Origin: a virus
Length of the DNA stretch: 48,174 nucleotides
Strand: one strand, 5' to 3'
Virus record (IMG/VR): IMGVR_UViG_3300042484_001549
Location: 1 to 48,174 of that record
The notes beneath the pieces are model-generated. The model searched no databases, was not told where the DNA came from, and worked only from the letters and a program-made list of their open reading frames with translations. Below are positions 14,673 to 23,109 of the stretch, in pieces. The translations under genes and the position numbers were made by a program. Within the stretch, counting starts at the first letter, position 1, and each line of letters starts with the position of its first letter.

Positions 14673-15967
14673 TGGCCAAAGATAAAGTAACAAACAAAGA
14701 GAAGAAACCACTCATATTGGGTCAAAAAGAAGAACCGAAAGAACAAATGACGTTTGATGACGACAGTAGACCTAGTCCTGACGTTCAAACCGATTTATCA
14801 AATAAGGAAACTCCATTTGATAAGGTTGACTTCCCTGAAGCACCAGAGCAACATAGTAACTATGAAGAATTATTAGCTTCTGAAGAATATAAACACGCTT
14901 TAGATAAATTAGCAGAATATACGGGAGTTAGAAACATTGGTACAGGTATTAATGGTCAGTACGCTCAGTTATCGAATCAGGCGGCAAGAATATTACAAGA
15001 AGTAATGAGAGCCGAAACTTCACATGAGGAAGAATTGGAACAGCTGTGTGAAAGAATTATTAGAAATTATTTTAAAATACCTGAGAATAAGATTCAATTT
15101 GATTTTAAATTGGTTAAACAAGCAATAAAATTAAATAAAAGTCAAACTAAACAAGAGTTACAACAAAAAGAAGAAGAGTTAGCGGATGACGTTAATGAAT
15201 TAAATCCTGAAAGAGCAAAAAGAAGAATAATTAACGCAATGACTCAAGGTCATGCTGTTGATGGTTCATATCTTTATGAGACGGTATCTACTGAATTAGA
15301 AGCTATTATGGGTGTTGAGGGAATTGTTGAGAAGTACTCAATATTTGTTTCAACAATGATGTTAGGATATTGGCAAATTCCAAATGAGATGATGGCGGCC
15401 GCTGGCGGTGGTGAAGGTGAAGGTGGTGCAGGTAAAACAAGAATAGACACATCAACAAATCCTCCAACAATTTACGCTGAGGCGATGATATTCCCTTTTT
15501 TAATACATGAGGCAATAAAAGGAGTTATGGAGTTTTTAGGTAAAGAAAGAAAACCTGAAAATCCTGAGAATTATGAAAAGGCCAAAGATTTAGAGGACCA
15601 AATACAACATGAAATATGGGACATTAGATTAGGTAGAGCAATTTGGAAAAGATTAACAAATCTTTATCCTAATGCAATTGTAACAGATGAAGAAAAAAAG
15701 AAAATACAATACTATATCTACGTAAACATTGCCAATTTACCCGTTAAAGAGTTTTTATTATTGTTTAAAGAAATAATGGAAGGTACCGAAATGGGTAGAA
15801 CCTTAATCGGAGCCATATATTATGATTTATCAAGAAAGGTCGACAATGAAACAGTCACTAAATCTGAATCCGAGTTTAGGAGATTAATGGATGAACTGAT
15901 GGAAAAAAATAAAGACGAGAATTTTACGGACTTTCTCTCACAAATGGGAATAGGGTTATCAAAATAA
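14672..15967 (+). CDS. conserved unknown protein upstream of the terminase
   Basis: A 431-residue, mostly helical soluble protein. The N-terminus is charged and disordered (residues 1-60). Helical segments follow (EELEQLCERIIRNYFKIPEN, then NPERAKRRIINAMTQGHAVD). A Gly/Glu loop (AAAGGGEGEGGAGKTR, about 243-258) precedes an alpha-helical C-terminal half. The loop contains GGAGKT, which recalls a Walker A but lacks the surrounding strand-helix layout, so I do not read it as an ATPase. The gene precedes the terminase, with a terminator and late promoter between. A terminase small subunit is one possible role by position, but it is far longer than usual. Confidence 0.65.
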   Translation: MAKDKVTNKEKKPLILGQKEEPKEQMTFDDDSRPSPDVQTDLSNKETPFDKVDFPEAPEQHSNYEELLASEEYKHALDKLAEYTGVRNIGTGINGQYAQLSNQAARILQEVMRAETSHEEELEQLCERIIRNYFKIPENKIQFDFKLVKQAIKLNKSQTKQELQQKEEELADDVNELNPERAKRRIINAMTQGHAVDGSYLYETVSTELEAIMGVEGIVEKYSIFVSTMMLGYWQIPNEMMAAAGGGEGEGGAGKTRIDTSTNPPTIYAEAMIFPFLIHEAIKGVMEFLGKERKPENPENYEKAKDLEDQIQHEIWDIRLGRAIWKRLTNLYPNAIVTDEEKKKIQYYIYVNIANLPVKEFLLLFKEIMEGTEMGRTLIGAIYYDLSRKVDNETVTKSESEFRRLMDELMEKNKDENFTDFLSQMGIGLSK

Positions 15968-15971
15968 AATG

Positions 15972-15999
15972 AAGGTCTCAATTCGAGACCTTTAATTTT
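15972..15999 (+). terminator. terminator before the terminase gene
   Basis: Stem AAGGTCTC/GAGACCTT with loop AATTC, followed by TTAATTTTT. It starts 4 bases after the upstream stop and is followed at 16002 by a late-promoter-like motif, so transcription is reset here. Confidence 0.8.
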
Positions 16000-16001
16000 T
16001 A

Positions 16002-16009
16002 TATTTATT
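16002..16009 (+). promoter_or_regulatory. late-promoter-like TATTTATT (variant)
   Basis: One mismatch from TATTTATA, 3 bases before the terminase ATG and directly behind a terminator. This is the same terminator-then-motif arrangement as at 6464-6501. Confidence 0.4.
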
Positions 16010-16012
16010 AGT

Positions 16013-17782
16013 ATGAGTAGAATAGAACAATTACATGAATATGCTCGAATAATTAAAGATGCACCATATGCGTTAAAGACGTATTTGCAAACATACGATA
16101 ATACTCAAAAAAAATATGTTCCATTAGAACTGTTTCCTGACCAAATTCAATTGATTAAGGATTATGAAACTTATAATGAGAATATCACAAGAAAATATAG
16201 ACAAGCGGGGGTTACTACGGTAACTGCAGCTTGGATTTCAAAAAAACTACAAACAGCAAAAAATACGGAACCTGAAAGGGTGTTGATAATTGCGAACAAA
16301 CGTGATACCGCAATTGAGATGGCTAATAAAGTTAGAAACTTTTTAGAACAATGGCCAGAGTGGATTAACGTTGGGTTTTCACCCGATAAAAACTCAGAAA
16401 GTAGATTTAGATTAAATAACGGTTGTGAGGTTAAGGCAGTTGCAACCTCACCTGATGCGTTACGTGGTTTTACACCCACAATACTTGTATTTGATGAGGC
16501 CGCGTATATCGATGCGGGTGAGGATTTTTGGGCGGCATCTATGGCGTCCCTATCTACGGGTGGTAAGATTATTCTTATCTCAACCCCAAATGGATATGAC
16601 CCAATTTACTACGGTGTTTATGACCAAGCGTTACGTGGTATTAATGACTTCCACATTACCGATTTAAGGTGGTTTAAAGACCCACGTTACACTAAAGATT
16701 TAAGATGGATAAAGTGTACTGATATTGTACATTATATGTTAAATAGGGAACAGTACAACGATGATGAGATTGTAATGTCTGATTTTGATATTGAGAAATA
16801 TACAGAATACTTAGATGATGGTTATAAACCACTATCGTCGTGGTTCGAGTCTATGTCTAAAAAGTTTAAATACGATAGACGTATGATTTCTCAGGAATTG
16901 GAATGTGATTTCTTAGGTTCAGGAGATTCTGTTATTCCTGGTGATATTCAAGAAAATATTGCTAAAAACATGATTCGTATTCCAAATGAAAAATATATGC
17001 AGGGTACGTTTTGGCATTGGAAAGAACCAATACAAGGTCACAGATACATTATGGGTGTCGACGTTAGTAGAGGAGATAGTGAAGATTTTTCATCCATCAA
17101 TATAGTTGATTTTGATGATAGAGAACAAGTGGCCGAATATATCGGTAAGATACCTCCAGATGATTTAGCCGCAGTTGCATATAAATGGGGACTATTATAT
17201 GGTGCATTTATAGTAATTGATATTACAGGAGGTATGGGAGTTGCAACATCAAGAAAGTTGCAAGAAATGAATTATAAAAATTTATACATAGATGGTATCA
17301 ATACTCAAAATATTTGGGAGTATAATAAGAAAGCAACGGAAAAAATACCCGGTATAAATTTTAACAACAAAAGAACACAAATAGTTGCCGCATTTGAAGA
17401 ACAATTAAGAAAAGGATTCATTGTTAGGTCTAATAGATTATTAGGTGAATTGAATACTTTTGTTTATCTTAACGGTCGACCTGACCACATGAAAGGACAA
17501 CACGATGACTCAATTATGAGTATGTCCATGGCATTGTATGCTGGTGACATGTGTTTCAATCAATTGGAAAGGAATGAGAACGCGAATAAAGCGATGTTAG
17601 AATCGTGGACTGTATCTGAAAGAACGTATGAACCAAATAAATCATTTTATTCTTATGGAACGTCATTTGACCCAATAGGATTAATGGCGACAGACGATAA
17701 TTTATTTCACGGTGATAACCCATCAAACGTCTCAAAAGATACTTATAGAGAAAACTCATGGTTATTCGGTAAACGAAGATAA
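16013..17782 (+). CDS. terminase large subunit (gp17-like)
   Basis: A 589-residue packaging motor protein. The ATPase half has RQAGVTT at 63-69, Walker B ILVFDE at 157-162, and STPNG near 193. The nuclease half has the first Asp in MGVDVSRGD (about 349), a second acidic site in VIDITGG and the third in QHDDSIM (about 495). It cuts concatemeric DNA and pumps it through the portal. The Walker A site is unusual: the canonical Lys of GKT/GKS is replaced by Val. Deviant Walker A sites occur in some terminases, where a basic residue at the start of the loop may take the role; here Arg-63 is available. The length matches T4 gp17 (about 610). Confidence 0.95.
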   Translation: MSRIEQLHEYARIIKDAPYALKTYLQTYDNTQKKYVPLELFPDQIQLIKDYETYNENITRKYRQAGVTTVTAAWISKKLQTAKNTEPERVLIIANKRDTAIEMANKVRNFLEQWPEWINVGFSPDKNSESRFRLNNGCEVKAVATSPDALRGFTPTILVFDEAAYIDAGEDFWAASMASLSTGGKIILISTPNGYDPIYYGVYDQALRGINDFHITDLRWFKDPRYTKDLRWIKCTDIVHYMLNREQYNDDEIVMSDFDIEKYTEYLDDGYKPLSSWFESMSKKFKYDRRMISQELECDFLGSGDSVIPGDIQENIAKNMIRIPNEKYMQGTFWHWKEPIQGHRYIMGVDVSRGDSEDFSSINIVDFDDREQVAEYIGKIPPDDLAAVAYKWGLLYGAFIVIDITGGMGVATSRKLQEMNYKNLYIDGINTQNIWEYNKKATEKIPGINFNNKRTQIVAAFEEQLRKGFIVRSNRLLGELNTFVYLNGRPDHMKGQHDDSIMSMSMALYAGDMCFNQLERNENANKAMLESWTVSERTYEPNKSFYSYGTSFDPIGLMATDDNLFHGDNPSNVSKDTYRENSWLFGKRR

Positions 17783-17816
17783 CCATTGATTATTAGAGAA
17801 AAATAACTTAGATTGT

Positions 17817-17833
17817 TATAAATAGTATTTATA
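17817..17833 (+). promoter_or_regulatory. late-promoter-like TATTTATA with inverted TATAAATA copy
   Basis: TATTTATA at 17826-17833 is 3 bases before the portal ATG. Just upstream, at 17817-17824, lies TATAAATA, its reverse complement and the form used in coliphage T4, so the site is close to palindromic. Confidence 0.5.
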
Positions 17834-17836
17834 GAT

Positions 17837-19660
17837 ATGGCAAAACAAAATTTAACGATATTTCAAAAGTTAACTAAAACATTTGGTTTTCAAGGTCCTA
17901 ATGTAGAGGCACCACCATCTTTTCAATTTTCAAAAGATGAGTTATTAAAAACCGACAGTAAAGAAGATTTTGAAAATGCGTTATTACAAGCACAACAGAA
18001 TCAATATGTTGCCGATAAATGGGCAAAAATTGACCAATCGTTATATAACCAATCGGTATATTACGAACCAAATAGATTATCAGCTTATTATGATTATGAA
18101 TCTATGGAGTTTACTCCTGAAGTTTCTGCTTCATTAGACATCTACGCGGAAGAATCGACAACGATGTCGGAGAAGGGTGAGATATTAACGATATATTCTG
18201 AATCTAAAAGAATTGAAAACATTTTAACAGATTTATTCAACAATGTCTTGGACATTAATACTAACCTACAAATGTGGGCGAGAGGTATGTGTAAGTATGG
18301 TGATGATTTTGTTTATTTAAAAGTAGACCCAGATAAGGGTGTAATTGGTTGTCAACAATTACCAAACATTGAAGTTGAGAGAATTGAGGGTGCGGTTCAG
18401 AAGGTACCAAATCAAACGGGGTTTAATACTAATACTAAATTACCATCTAGAGAATTAAGATTCGCATGGAAAAATAAAGATTTAGAATTTCAAGCTTGGG
18501 AAATTGCTCACTTTAGATTATTAGGTGACGATAGAAAGTTACCGTATGGTACATCTATGTTAGATAAGATTAGAAGAATTTGGAAACAACTTTTACTTGC
18601 TGAAGATGCGATGTTAATTTATAGAACATCAAGAGCTCCTGAAAGACGTGTGTTTAAAGTGTTCGTCGGTAATATGGATGATAAGGACATTGAACCTTAC
18701 GTACAACGTGTTGCTAATAAATTTAAAAGAGACCAAGTTGTTGACCAAAAGAACGGTCAAGTGGATATGAGATATAATCAAATGGCGGTAGACCAAGATT
18801 ATTTTATTCCTGTTCGTGACCCGGCACAAACAAGTCCGATTGAAACATTACCAGGCGCTGCGAATTTAGGTGAGATTGCCGATATTGAATACATCCAAAA
18901 GAAATTATTGGCGGCATTACGTATTCCTAAAGCATTCTTAGGTTTTGAAGAAGTTGTTGGTGATGGTAAGAACCTTGCTTTAATGGATATTCGTTTCGCA
19001 AGAACTATCAATAGAATACAGAAATCATTAATTCAGGAATTAAATAAAATTGCATTAGTTCACTTATACCTTTTAGGTTTAGAAGATGAACTACACAATT
19101 TCACATTATCCTTAACAAACCCATCTGCTCAATCTGATTTATTACGTATCGAACAGTGGAAAGAAAAGATTACCTTATATAAGGATGCAACATCTGACCA
19201 ATCACAAATGGGTATTTTACCTGTATCACATACTTGGGCTAAAAAGAATATCCTTGGTTTAAGTGATAACGACATCGTATTAGATTTACAACAACAACGT
19301 CTTGAGCGTGCATTAGGTGCTGAACTTATGATAACTAACACAATCATAAAACGTTCTGGTGTGTTTGATGAAGTCGATAAGAAGTATGGTATCTCTGAAG
19401 ATGAAAGAACTAAATTAGAATCCGCGGGTGCGGGAGGAGCGGCAGGAGCTGACGCAGGAATGGGTGGTGATATGGGTATGCCACCAGCAGCGGAAGCCGC
19501 ACCAATGGATGCAGCAGCACCGTTGAGTGAGAGTAGAAAAAATAAAATATTAGGAATGTTAGGTGAAGGTGATGAAATTGCTGACTTATTTGATATTAAT
19601 AAGGCCCAACAGAATATTTATGAAATAGAGAATAAATTAAAAGATATCTTAAACGATTAA
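17837..19660 (+). CDS. portal protein (gp20-like)
   Basis: A 607-residue protein that fits T4-like portal proteins in size and sequence. It has an early SAYYDYESMEFTPEVSASLD segment with DIYAEESTT, then KYGDDFVYLKVD and RELRFAWKN. The ring-forming region follows, with LAEDAMLIYRTSRAPERRVF and IPKAFLGFEE. Near 530-555 there is a Gly/Ala/Met-rich flexible stretch, and the C-terminus is helical. The portal is the dodecameric ring at one capsid vertex through which DNA is packaged and ejected; it nucleates prohead assembly. It directly follows the terminase, but the T4 tail sheath and tube genes that lie between 17 and 20 in T4 are absent here. Confidence 0.93.
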   Translation: MAKQNLTIFQKLTKTFGFQGPNVEAPPSFQFSKDELLKTDSKEDFENALLQAQQNQYVADKWAKIDQSLYNQSVYYEPNRLSAYYDYESMEFTPEVSASLDIYAEESTTMSEKGEILTIYSESKRIENILTDLFNNVLDINTNLQMWARGMCKYGDDFVYLKVDPDKGVIGCQQLPNIEVERIEGAVQKVPNQTGFNTNTKLPSRELRFAWKNKDLEFQAWEIAHFRLLGDDRKLPYGTSMLDKIRRIWKQLLLAEDAMLIYRTSRAPERRVFKVFVGNMDDKDIEPYVQRVANKFKRDQVVDQKNGQVDMRYNQMAVDQDYFIPVRDPAQTSPIETLPGAANLGEIADIEYIQKKLLAALRIPKAFLGFEEVVGDGKNLALMDIRFARTINRIQKSLIQELNKIALVHLYLLGLEDELHNFTLSLTNPSAQSDLLRIEQWKEKITLYKDATSDQSQMGILPVSHTWAKKNILGLSDNDIVLDLQQQRLERALGAELMITNTIIKRSGVFDEVDKKYGISEDERTKLESAGAGGAAGADAGMGGDMGMPPAAEAAPMDAAAPLSESRKNKILGMLGEGDEIADLFDINKAQQNIYEIENKLKDILND

Positions 19661-19662
19661 AA

Positions 19663-20400
19663 ATGACAAAATTTGGAACACTAAAAACTAAAATGTTAAG
19701 TAAATTAACTGAAGCTTATACTAAACAGAATAAGGCGGAAATGAAAGACATTTTAAACACAATTAAAGAAAACAAAGATTTCAAAGAAATGTATTTGTTT
19801 TATGAAGATATCGAAACCAAGTATTTCGATAATAAAGAAAACGCAAGACAATACGTTGATGGGATTGGTTCCATTTTAAAAAATCATATGGTAACATTAC
19901 AAGAATTTTGTAATACTTTAGATAAGAAAATAGATATTAGTGACATCAATGAAAATGAGGTGTATGCTGCTCTTGACCATTTATGTGAAAGAGACATGTT
20001 AGGTAACGTAGAGAAGAAGGTTGCAGCTAAGAATAGACTTATGGAACATCTTACAACTAAAAGAGAACCGGTGGTATCTGAAGACACAACTTATACATCT
20101 AACGAGAATTTACTACACGCAGTGTTAGCAAATAACTTTAATGTATTATACAACAACAATCTAACTGAAGAACAAAAAGAAGAACTTAAATCAATTCTAT
20201 CATTATCCAATGAAGAAATTGAAACTAAGACTGTAGATTTAAAAGAAAGTATTTTAAGTTCGGTGTCCACATTATTGAATGAGGCTAACGATTCCAATCT
20301 AACTAAAAAACTAAATGACGTTAAGGATGAAGTATCCCAAATGTCACCATCAAGGTATAATGTATATAGATTAACAGAATTGAAAAACGGTCTTATTTAA
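19663..20400 (+). CDS. unknown helical protein between portal and protease
   Basis: A 245-residue, almost wholly alpha-helical and charged protein (KTKMLSKLTEAYTKQNKAEM, then KKVAAKNRLMEHLTTKREPV, then LTEEQKEELKSILSLSNEEI). It starts 2 bases after the portal stop, so it is expressed with the portal. In T4 this place holds small prohead core proteins (67, 68), so a core or scaffold role is possible by position only. The last codons lie inside a bidirectional terminator and overlap the end of the convergent bS21 gene by 8 bases. Confidence 0.65.
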   Translation: MTKFGTLKTKMLSKLTEAYTKQNKAEMKDILNTIKENKDFKEMYLFYEDIETKYFDNKENARQYVDGIGSILKNHMVTLQEFCNTLDKKIDISDINENEVYAALDHLCERDMLGNVEKKVAAKNRLMEHLTTKREPVVSEDTTYTSNENLLHAVLANNFNVLYNNNLTEEQKEELKSILSLSNEEIETKTVDLKESILSSVSTLLNEANDSNLTKKLNDVKDEVSQMSPSRYNVYRLTELKNGLI

Positions 20401-20411
20401 GACCGTTTTTT
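20383..20411. terminator. bidirectional terminator shared by convergent genes
   Basis: Stem AAAAACGGTCT/AGACCGTTTTT with a six-base loop TATTTA and T runs on both strands. The stop codons of both the plus-strand gene ending at 20400 and the minus-strand bS21 gene ending at 20393 are inside it, so the hairpin also encodes the last residues of each protein. Confidence 0.9.
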
Positions 20412-20584
20412 ATTTGTTCAACGTATATTGCATTTAATACTTCTTTCCTTCTTACTACTGAAGGTTTAACAAATTCTTTCCTTTCTCTCAAATTTTGAAT
20501 TTGTTTAGTTTTATGAACTTTATTTTTATAACTCTTTAGAGCTGTTTCAAGGTTCTTTTCCTTACTTAAATCGATAATAATCAT
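20393..20584 (-). CDS. rpsU: ribosomal protein bS21 homologue
   Basis: A 63-residue basic protein whose whole length follows bS21: LETALKSYKNKVHKTKQIQN, then LRERKEFVKPSVVRRKEVLN, then AIYVEQIKNG. The KPSVxRR core is the family's hallmark. bS21 joins the 30S subunit near the 16S 3' end; in Bacteroidota (shown for Flavobacterium) bS21 with bS18 and bS6 helps hide the anti-Shine-Dalgarno sequence. A phage copy could replace host bS21 and favour phage mRNAs, most of which have no Shine-Dalgarno here; that is inference. bS21 genes are known from some other phages. It is the only minus-strand gene inside the head block and has no clear promoter, although the 96-base gap upstream is A+T rich. Confidence 0.88.
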   Translation of the reverse strand: MIIIDLSKEKNLETALKSYKNKVHKTKQIQNLRERKEFVKPSVVRRKEVLNAIYVEQIKNGLK

Positions 20585-20612
20585 TATATTCTAGTTTATT
20601 TATTAATATTTT

Positions 20613-20643
20613 TTTGATTTACCAAATATTTTGGTTATATTTT
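20613..20643 (+). promoter_or_regulatory. host-type promoter before the 20681 gene
   Basis: TTTG at 20613-20616, 19 bases, then TATATTTT at 20636-20643 (one mismatch to TAnnTTTG). The ATG at 20681 gives a leader of about 30 bases. Confidence 0.5.
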
Positions 20644-20680
20644 ATGTATCACCATAATAAAATAAATATGAACAAAATTA

Positions 20681-21106
20681 ATGAAAACAGGGAAATTTTT
20701 ACCCTTGGGACACCATCATAACGTTAAAATAGGATATGGTACTGTGGATTACAAAAATCTAAAGACAATATACTTGAAATTTAACTCATGGTTACTTCCA
20801 AACAACGACACAACCGATTATGAATCTGTAATCGCAAAAACAAGAAGAACAATAAAATCGAGAATTTACGATTTAAACAATCAATACTTCAAAAGAGAAT
20901 GTATTGTTGATTTAGATGTAAGAACCAAAGGAATTAAATTGGATAAAAAATCATTCATGAACTTAGAGATAACGTTTTATGTTGAAAAGACATTCGATAT
21001 TAAATCAAAAGAAATTAAAAATTTAATGAAAGAAATATGTGAAACTATTATTGTTAATGATTTAAATGATAGGAATATATTTAATTTTTTCAAAAACAAA
21101 GATTAA
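20681..21106 (+). CDS. unknown 141-residue protein
   Basis: A 141-residue basic protein (HHHNVKIGYGTVDYKNLKTI, then SVIAKTRRTIKSRIYDLNNQ, then FDIKSKEIKNLMKEI). It looks alpha/beta, with no signal peptide or membrane segment. It lies between bS21 and the prohead protease and appears to have its own host-type promoter, so it may be expressed earlier than the surrounding head genes. Function unknown. Confidence 0.6.
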   Translation: MKTGKFLPLGHHHNVKIGYGTVDYKNLKTIYLKFNSWLLPNNDTTDYESVIAKTRRTIKSRIYDLNNQYFKRECIVDLDVRTKGIKLDKKSFMNLEITFYVEKTFDIKSKEIKNLMKEICETIIVNDLNDRNIFNFFKNKD

Positions 21107-21121
21107 CTCTCGATATTGATG

Positions 21122-21129
21122 TATTTATA
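21122..21129 (+). promoter_or_regulatory. late-promoter-like TATTTATA
   Basis: TATTTATA, preceded by G and followed by G, 16 bases before the prohead protease ATG at 21146. Confidence 0.55.
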
Positions 21130-21145
21130 GTAATAAAAACTATAA

Positions 21146-21829
21146 ATGAAGGTACTAGGAGCAAACGAAACGGGAAGAGGAATATTAATTGAATATGACG
21201 CTGGTCATGTATCTCCCGACGACAATAAGAAGATTATAGCAGAAATGAAGGATATGGACTTTTCACAAGACCTTATCCTTTATGCTGTTTTACAGAAGTA
21301 CGACACACCAAATAAAAACGGGAGAATCTATCCCGAATCTCTTTTAAAGAGAGAAAACGACAAATACCAAACACTTATACAAAAAGGTGGTGCTCTTAAC
21401 GAGTTAAACCACCCCTCATCTTCACTTATCGATTTAGATAGAGTTTCACATTCTATTTTAGAAACGTGGTGGGATGGTAGAATCCTTATGGGTAAGATAA
21501 AATTATTCACTTCTCCAGGTTGGAAGAAAATGGGTATAGTATCCACTAAGGGTGACCAAGCTGCAATGTTAATTATGAATGGGGCAACTTTAGGTATTTC
21601 CTCACGTGGTGTTGGTTCATTAAAAAGTATTAAAGGTCAAAATATCGTTCAAGAAGATTTTGAATTGGTATGTTTTGATTTAGTGTCGTCTCCATCAACA
21701 CCCGGAGCGTATGTTTTCCAAGATTTAGGTGATAGAGACAAATTCCAAGAATCTGTTGAAGAAGAACCTAAAGATATGGACAAAATGAAATCACTAATGG
21801 GGAAACTTGATAGTTTTTTATCGAAATAG
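21146..21829 (+). CDS. prohead core protease (gp21-like, S77 family)
   Basis: A 227-residue protein with the pattern of T4 gp21. Nucleophile region LGISSRGVGS is at 149-158 with candidate Ser-152/153. Catalytic His is in ELNHPSS (His-89), and a following VSHSILETWW strand gives the fold. The motif RIYPESLL near 60 is shared by phage prohead proteases. It cleaves scaffold and capsid N-termini during head maturation, then itself. It is followed by the scaffold and capsid genes in the T4 order 21-22-23, each with its own upstream spacer. The C-terminus (EEEPKDMDKMKSLMGKLDSF) is helical. Confidence 0.92.
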   Translation: MKVLGANETGRGILIEYDAGHVSPDDNKKIIAEMKDMDFSQDLILYAVLQKYDTPNKNGRIYPESLLKRENDKYQTLIQKGGALNELNHPSSSLIDLDRVSHSILETWWDGRILMGKIKLFTSPGWKKMGIVSTKGDQAAMLIMNGATLGISSRGVGSLKSIKGQNIVQEDFELVCFDLVSSPSTPGAYVFQDLGDRDKFQESVEEEPKDMDKMKSLMGKLDSFLSK

Positions 21830-21882
21830 TAATTTTTATTAGTATATCGATATTGAAAACGAAATTTTCCATAAAACCGTAG

Positions 21883-21890
21883 TATTTATA
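21883..21890 (+). promoter_or_regulatory. late-promoter-like TATTTATA
   Basis: TATTTATA 23 bases before the scaffold ATG at 21914, in the 84-base gap after the protease. The upstream context TCGATATTGA is also present before the 21122 site. Confidence 0.55.
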
Positions 21891-21913
21891 AGATAACAAA
21901 ACAAATAATTAGA

Positions 21914-23071
21914 ATGAGTCAAAAATCCGTTTTAGAACAAGCGTTACTTCAAGTTAATACACTTGAAGAAGCCGTAAAGCAAAATGCAAAGGGTATACTT
22001 TCTTCAGTAATGAAGCAAGAACTAAATGATTTGCTTAAAGAACAAGCAGAAGACGAGGACCTACCAATGGTTCCTGATGAAGAAGAACAAGATGTTACAG
22101 GTGATGAACCTGGAGATGATGAAACTTCGATAAGCGACGAAACCGCAGATGACACCGATTCAGAAGATGAAGAGGCTCCATCTTTAGATGACGAAGCATC
22201 CGACGAAATGGCAGATGAACCAGCCGATGACGATTCAGAAGACGTACTTGATATGACTAGTGCATCTGATGAGGAAGTATTGAAAGTGTTTAAAGCTATG
22301 AAACCTGAAGATGGTATTGTTGTTAAAAAAGATGGTGACACTATTAGCTTCTCTGATGAAGATGATGAATACATCATCAAATTAGATTCAGAAGGATTCG
22401 ACGATGAAATGGCAGAAGGTGATGTTGAAGCCCCTATGGCTGAAACTGACGGTATAATGCCAGATGATATCAACGAAGAGTTTGATGAAGAAGGTGACGA
22501 AACTATCTATGAAATCACACTTGACGAGGAAGAACCTGAATTATCTGATGAAGAAATTTCTGAAGAAGATGAAGAAGAAGAACCCGCTAAGGAAGTTGAG
22601 GCAACTGAAGCAGCAAGAACATTTGCAAACGACGCAAGAAAGCCGGCTACACAAGGTAAAAAATTCCAAGCTGGTCGTCATGAAATGAACGAAGAAGTTG
22701 AAAAGTTGAAGAAACAAAATTCTGAATACAAAAAAGCTTTAATTCTTTTCAAAGACAAACTTAACGAAGTTGCAGTATTCAACGCTAATTTAGCATACGC
22801 TACAAGATTGTTCACTGAACATTCAACAACAAAAAATGAGAAATTGAATATTTTGAAGAGATTTGATACAATTTCTACAATAAAAGAATCAAAAAATCTT
22901 TACTCTTCTATTAAATCTGAATTAGACACTAAAAAACCAATGACTGAGTCAGTAGTAGAAAAGTTAATTTCAACTCCAACAACATCTTCAACTGAAGTTT
23001 TATCTGAAGCGAAAGCTTACGAGAATCCACAGTTTAAGAGAATGAAGGATTTGATGAGTAAAATGAAATAA
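21914..23071 (+). CDS. prohead scaffold protein (gp22-like)
   Basis: A 385-residue, highly acidic protein. The N-terminal helix (SVLEQALLQVNTLEEAVKQN) is followed by a long Asp/Glu-rich region (about 40-235) and a helical, coiled-coil C-terminal third (EEVEKLKKQNSEYKKALILF onward). It lies between the protease and the major capsid gene, which is the place of T4 gene 22. Internal scaffolds form the prohead core and are cut to small peptides by the gp21 protease. Low sequence similarity but similar composition and position are typical for this family, so the call rests mostly on context. Confidence 0.8.
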   Translation: MSQKSVLEQALLQVNTLEEAVKQNAKGILSSVMKQELNDLLKEQAEDEDLPMVPDEEEQDVTGDEPGDDETSISDETADDTDSEDEEAPSLDDEASDEMADEPADDDSEDVLDMTSASDEEVLKVFKAMKPEDGIVVKKDGDTISFSDEDDEYIIKLDSEGFDDEMAEGDVEAPMAETDGIMPDDINEEFDEEGDETIYEITLDEEEPELSDEEISEEDEEEEPAKEVEATEAARTFANDARKPATQGKKFQAGRHEMNEEVEKLKKQNSEYKKALILFKDKLNEVAVFNANLAYATRLFTEHSTTKNEKLNILKRFDTISTIKESKNLYSSIKSELDTKKPMTESVVEKLISTPTTSSTEVLSEAKAYENPQFKRMKDLMSKMK

Positions 23072-23109
23072 AATAATAAAAATAAAACCAAAAAACAAAA
23101 TATTTTAAA

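Noticed and set aside
15402-15449. GGAGKT in the protein at 14672 as a Walker A
   Set aside because: It sits in a Gly/Glu-rich disordered loop without the strand and helix of a P-loop; no Walker B follows.
21949-22473. Ser-rich minus-strand frame opposite the scaffold
   Set aside because: Antisense of Asp/Glu codons gives Ser-rich frames; the scaffold has the right context and promoter.
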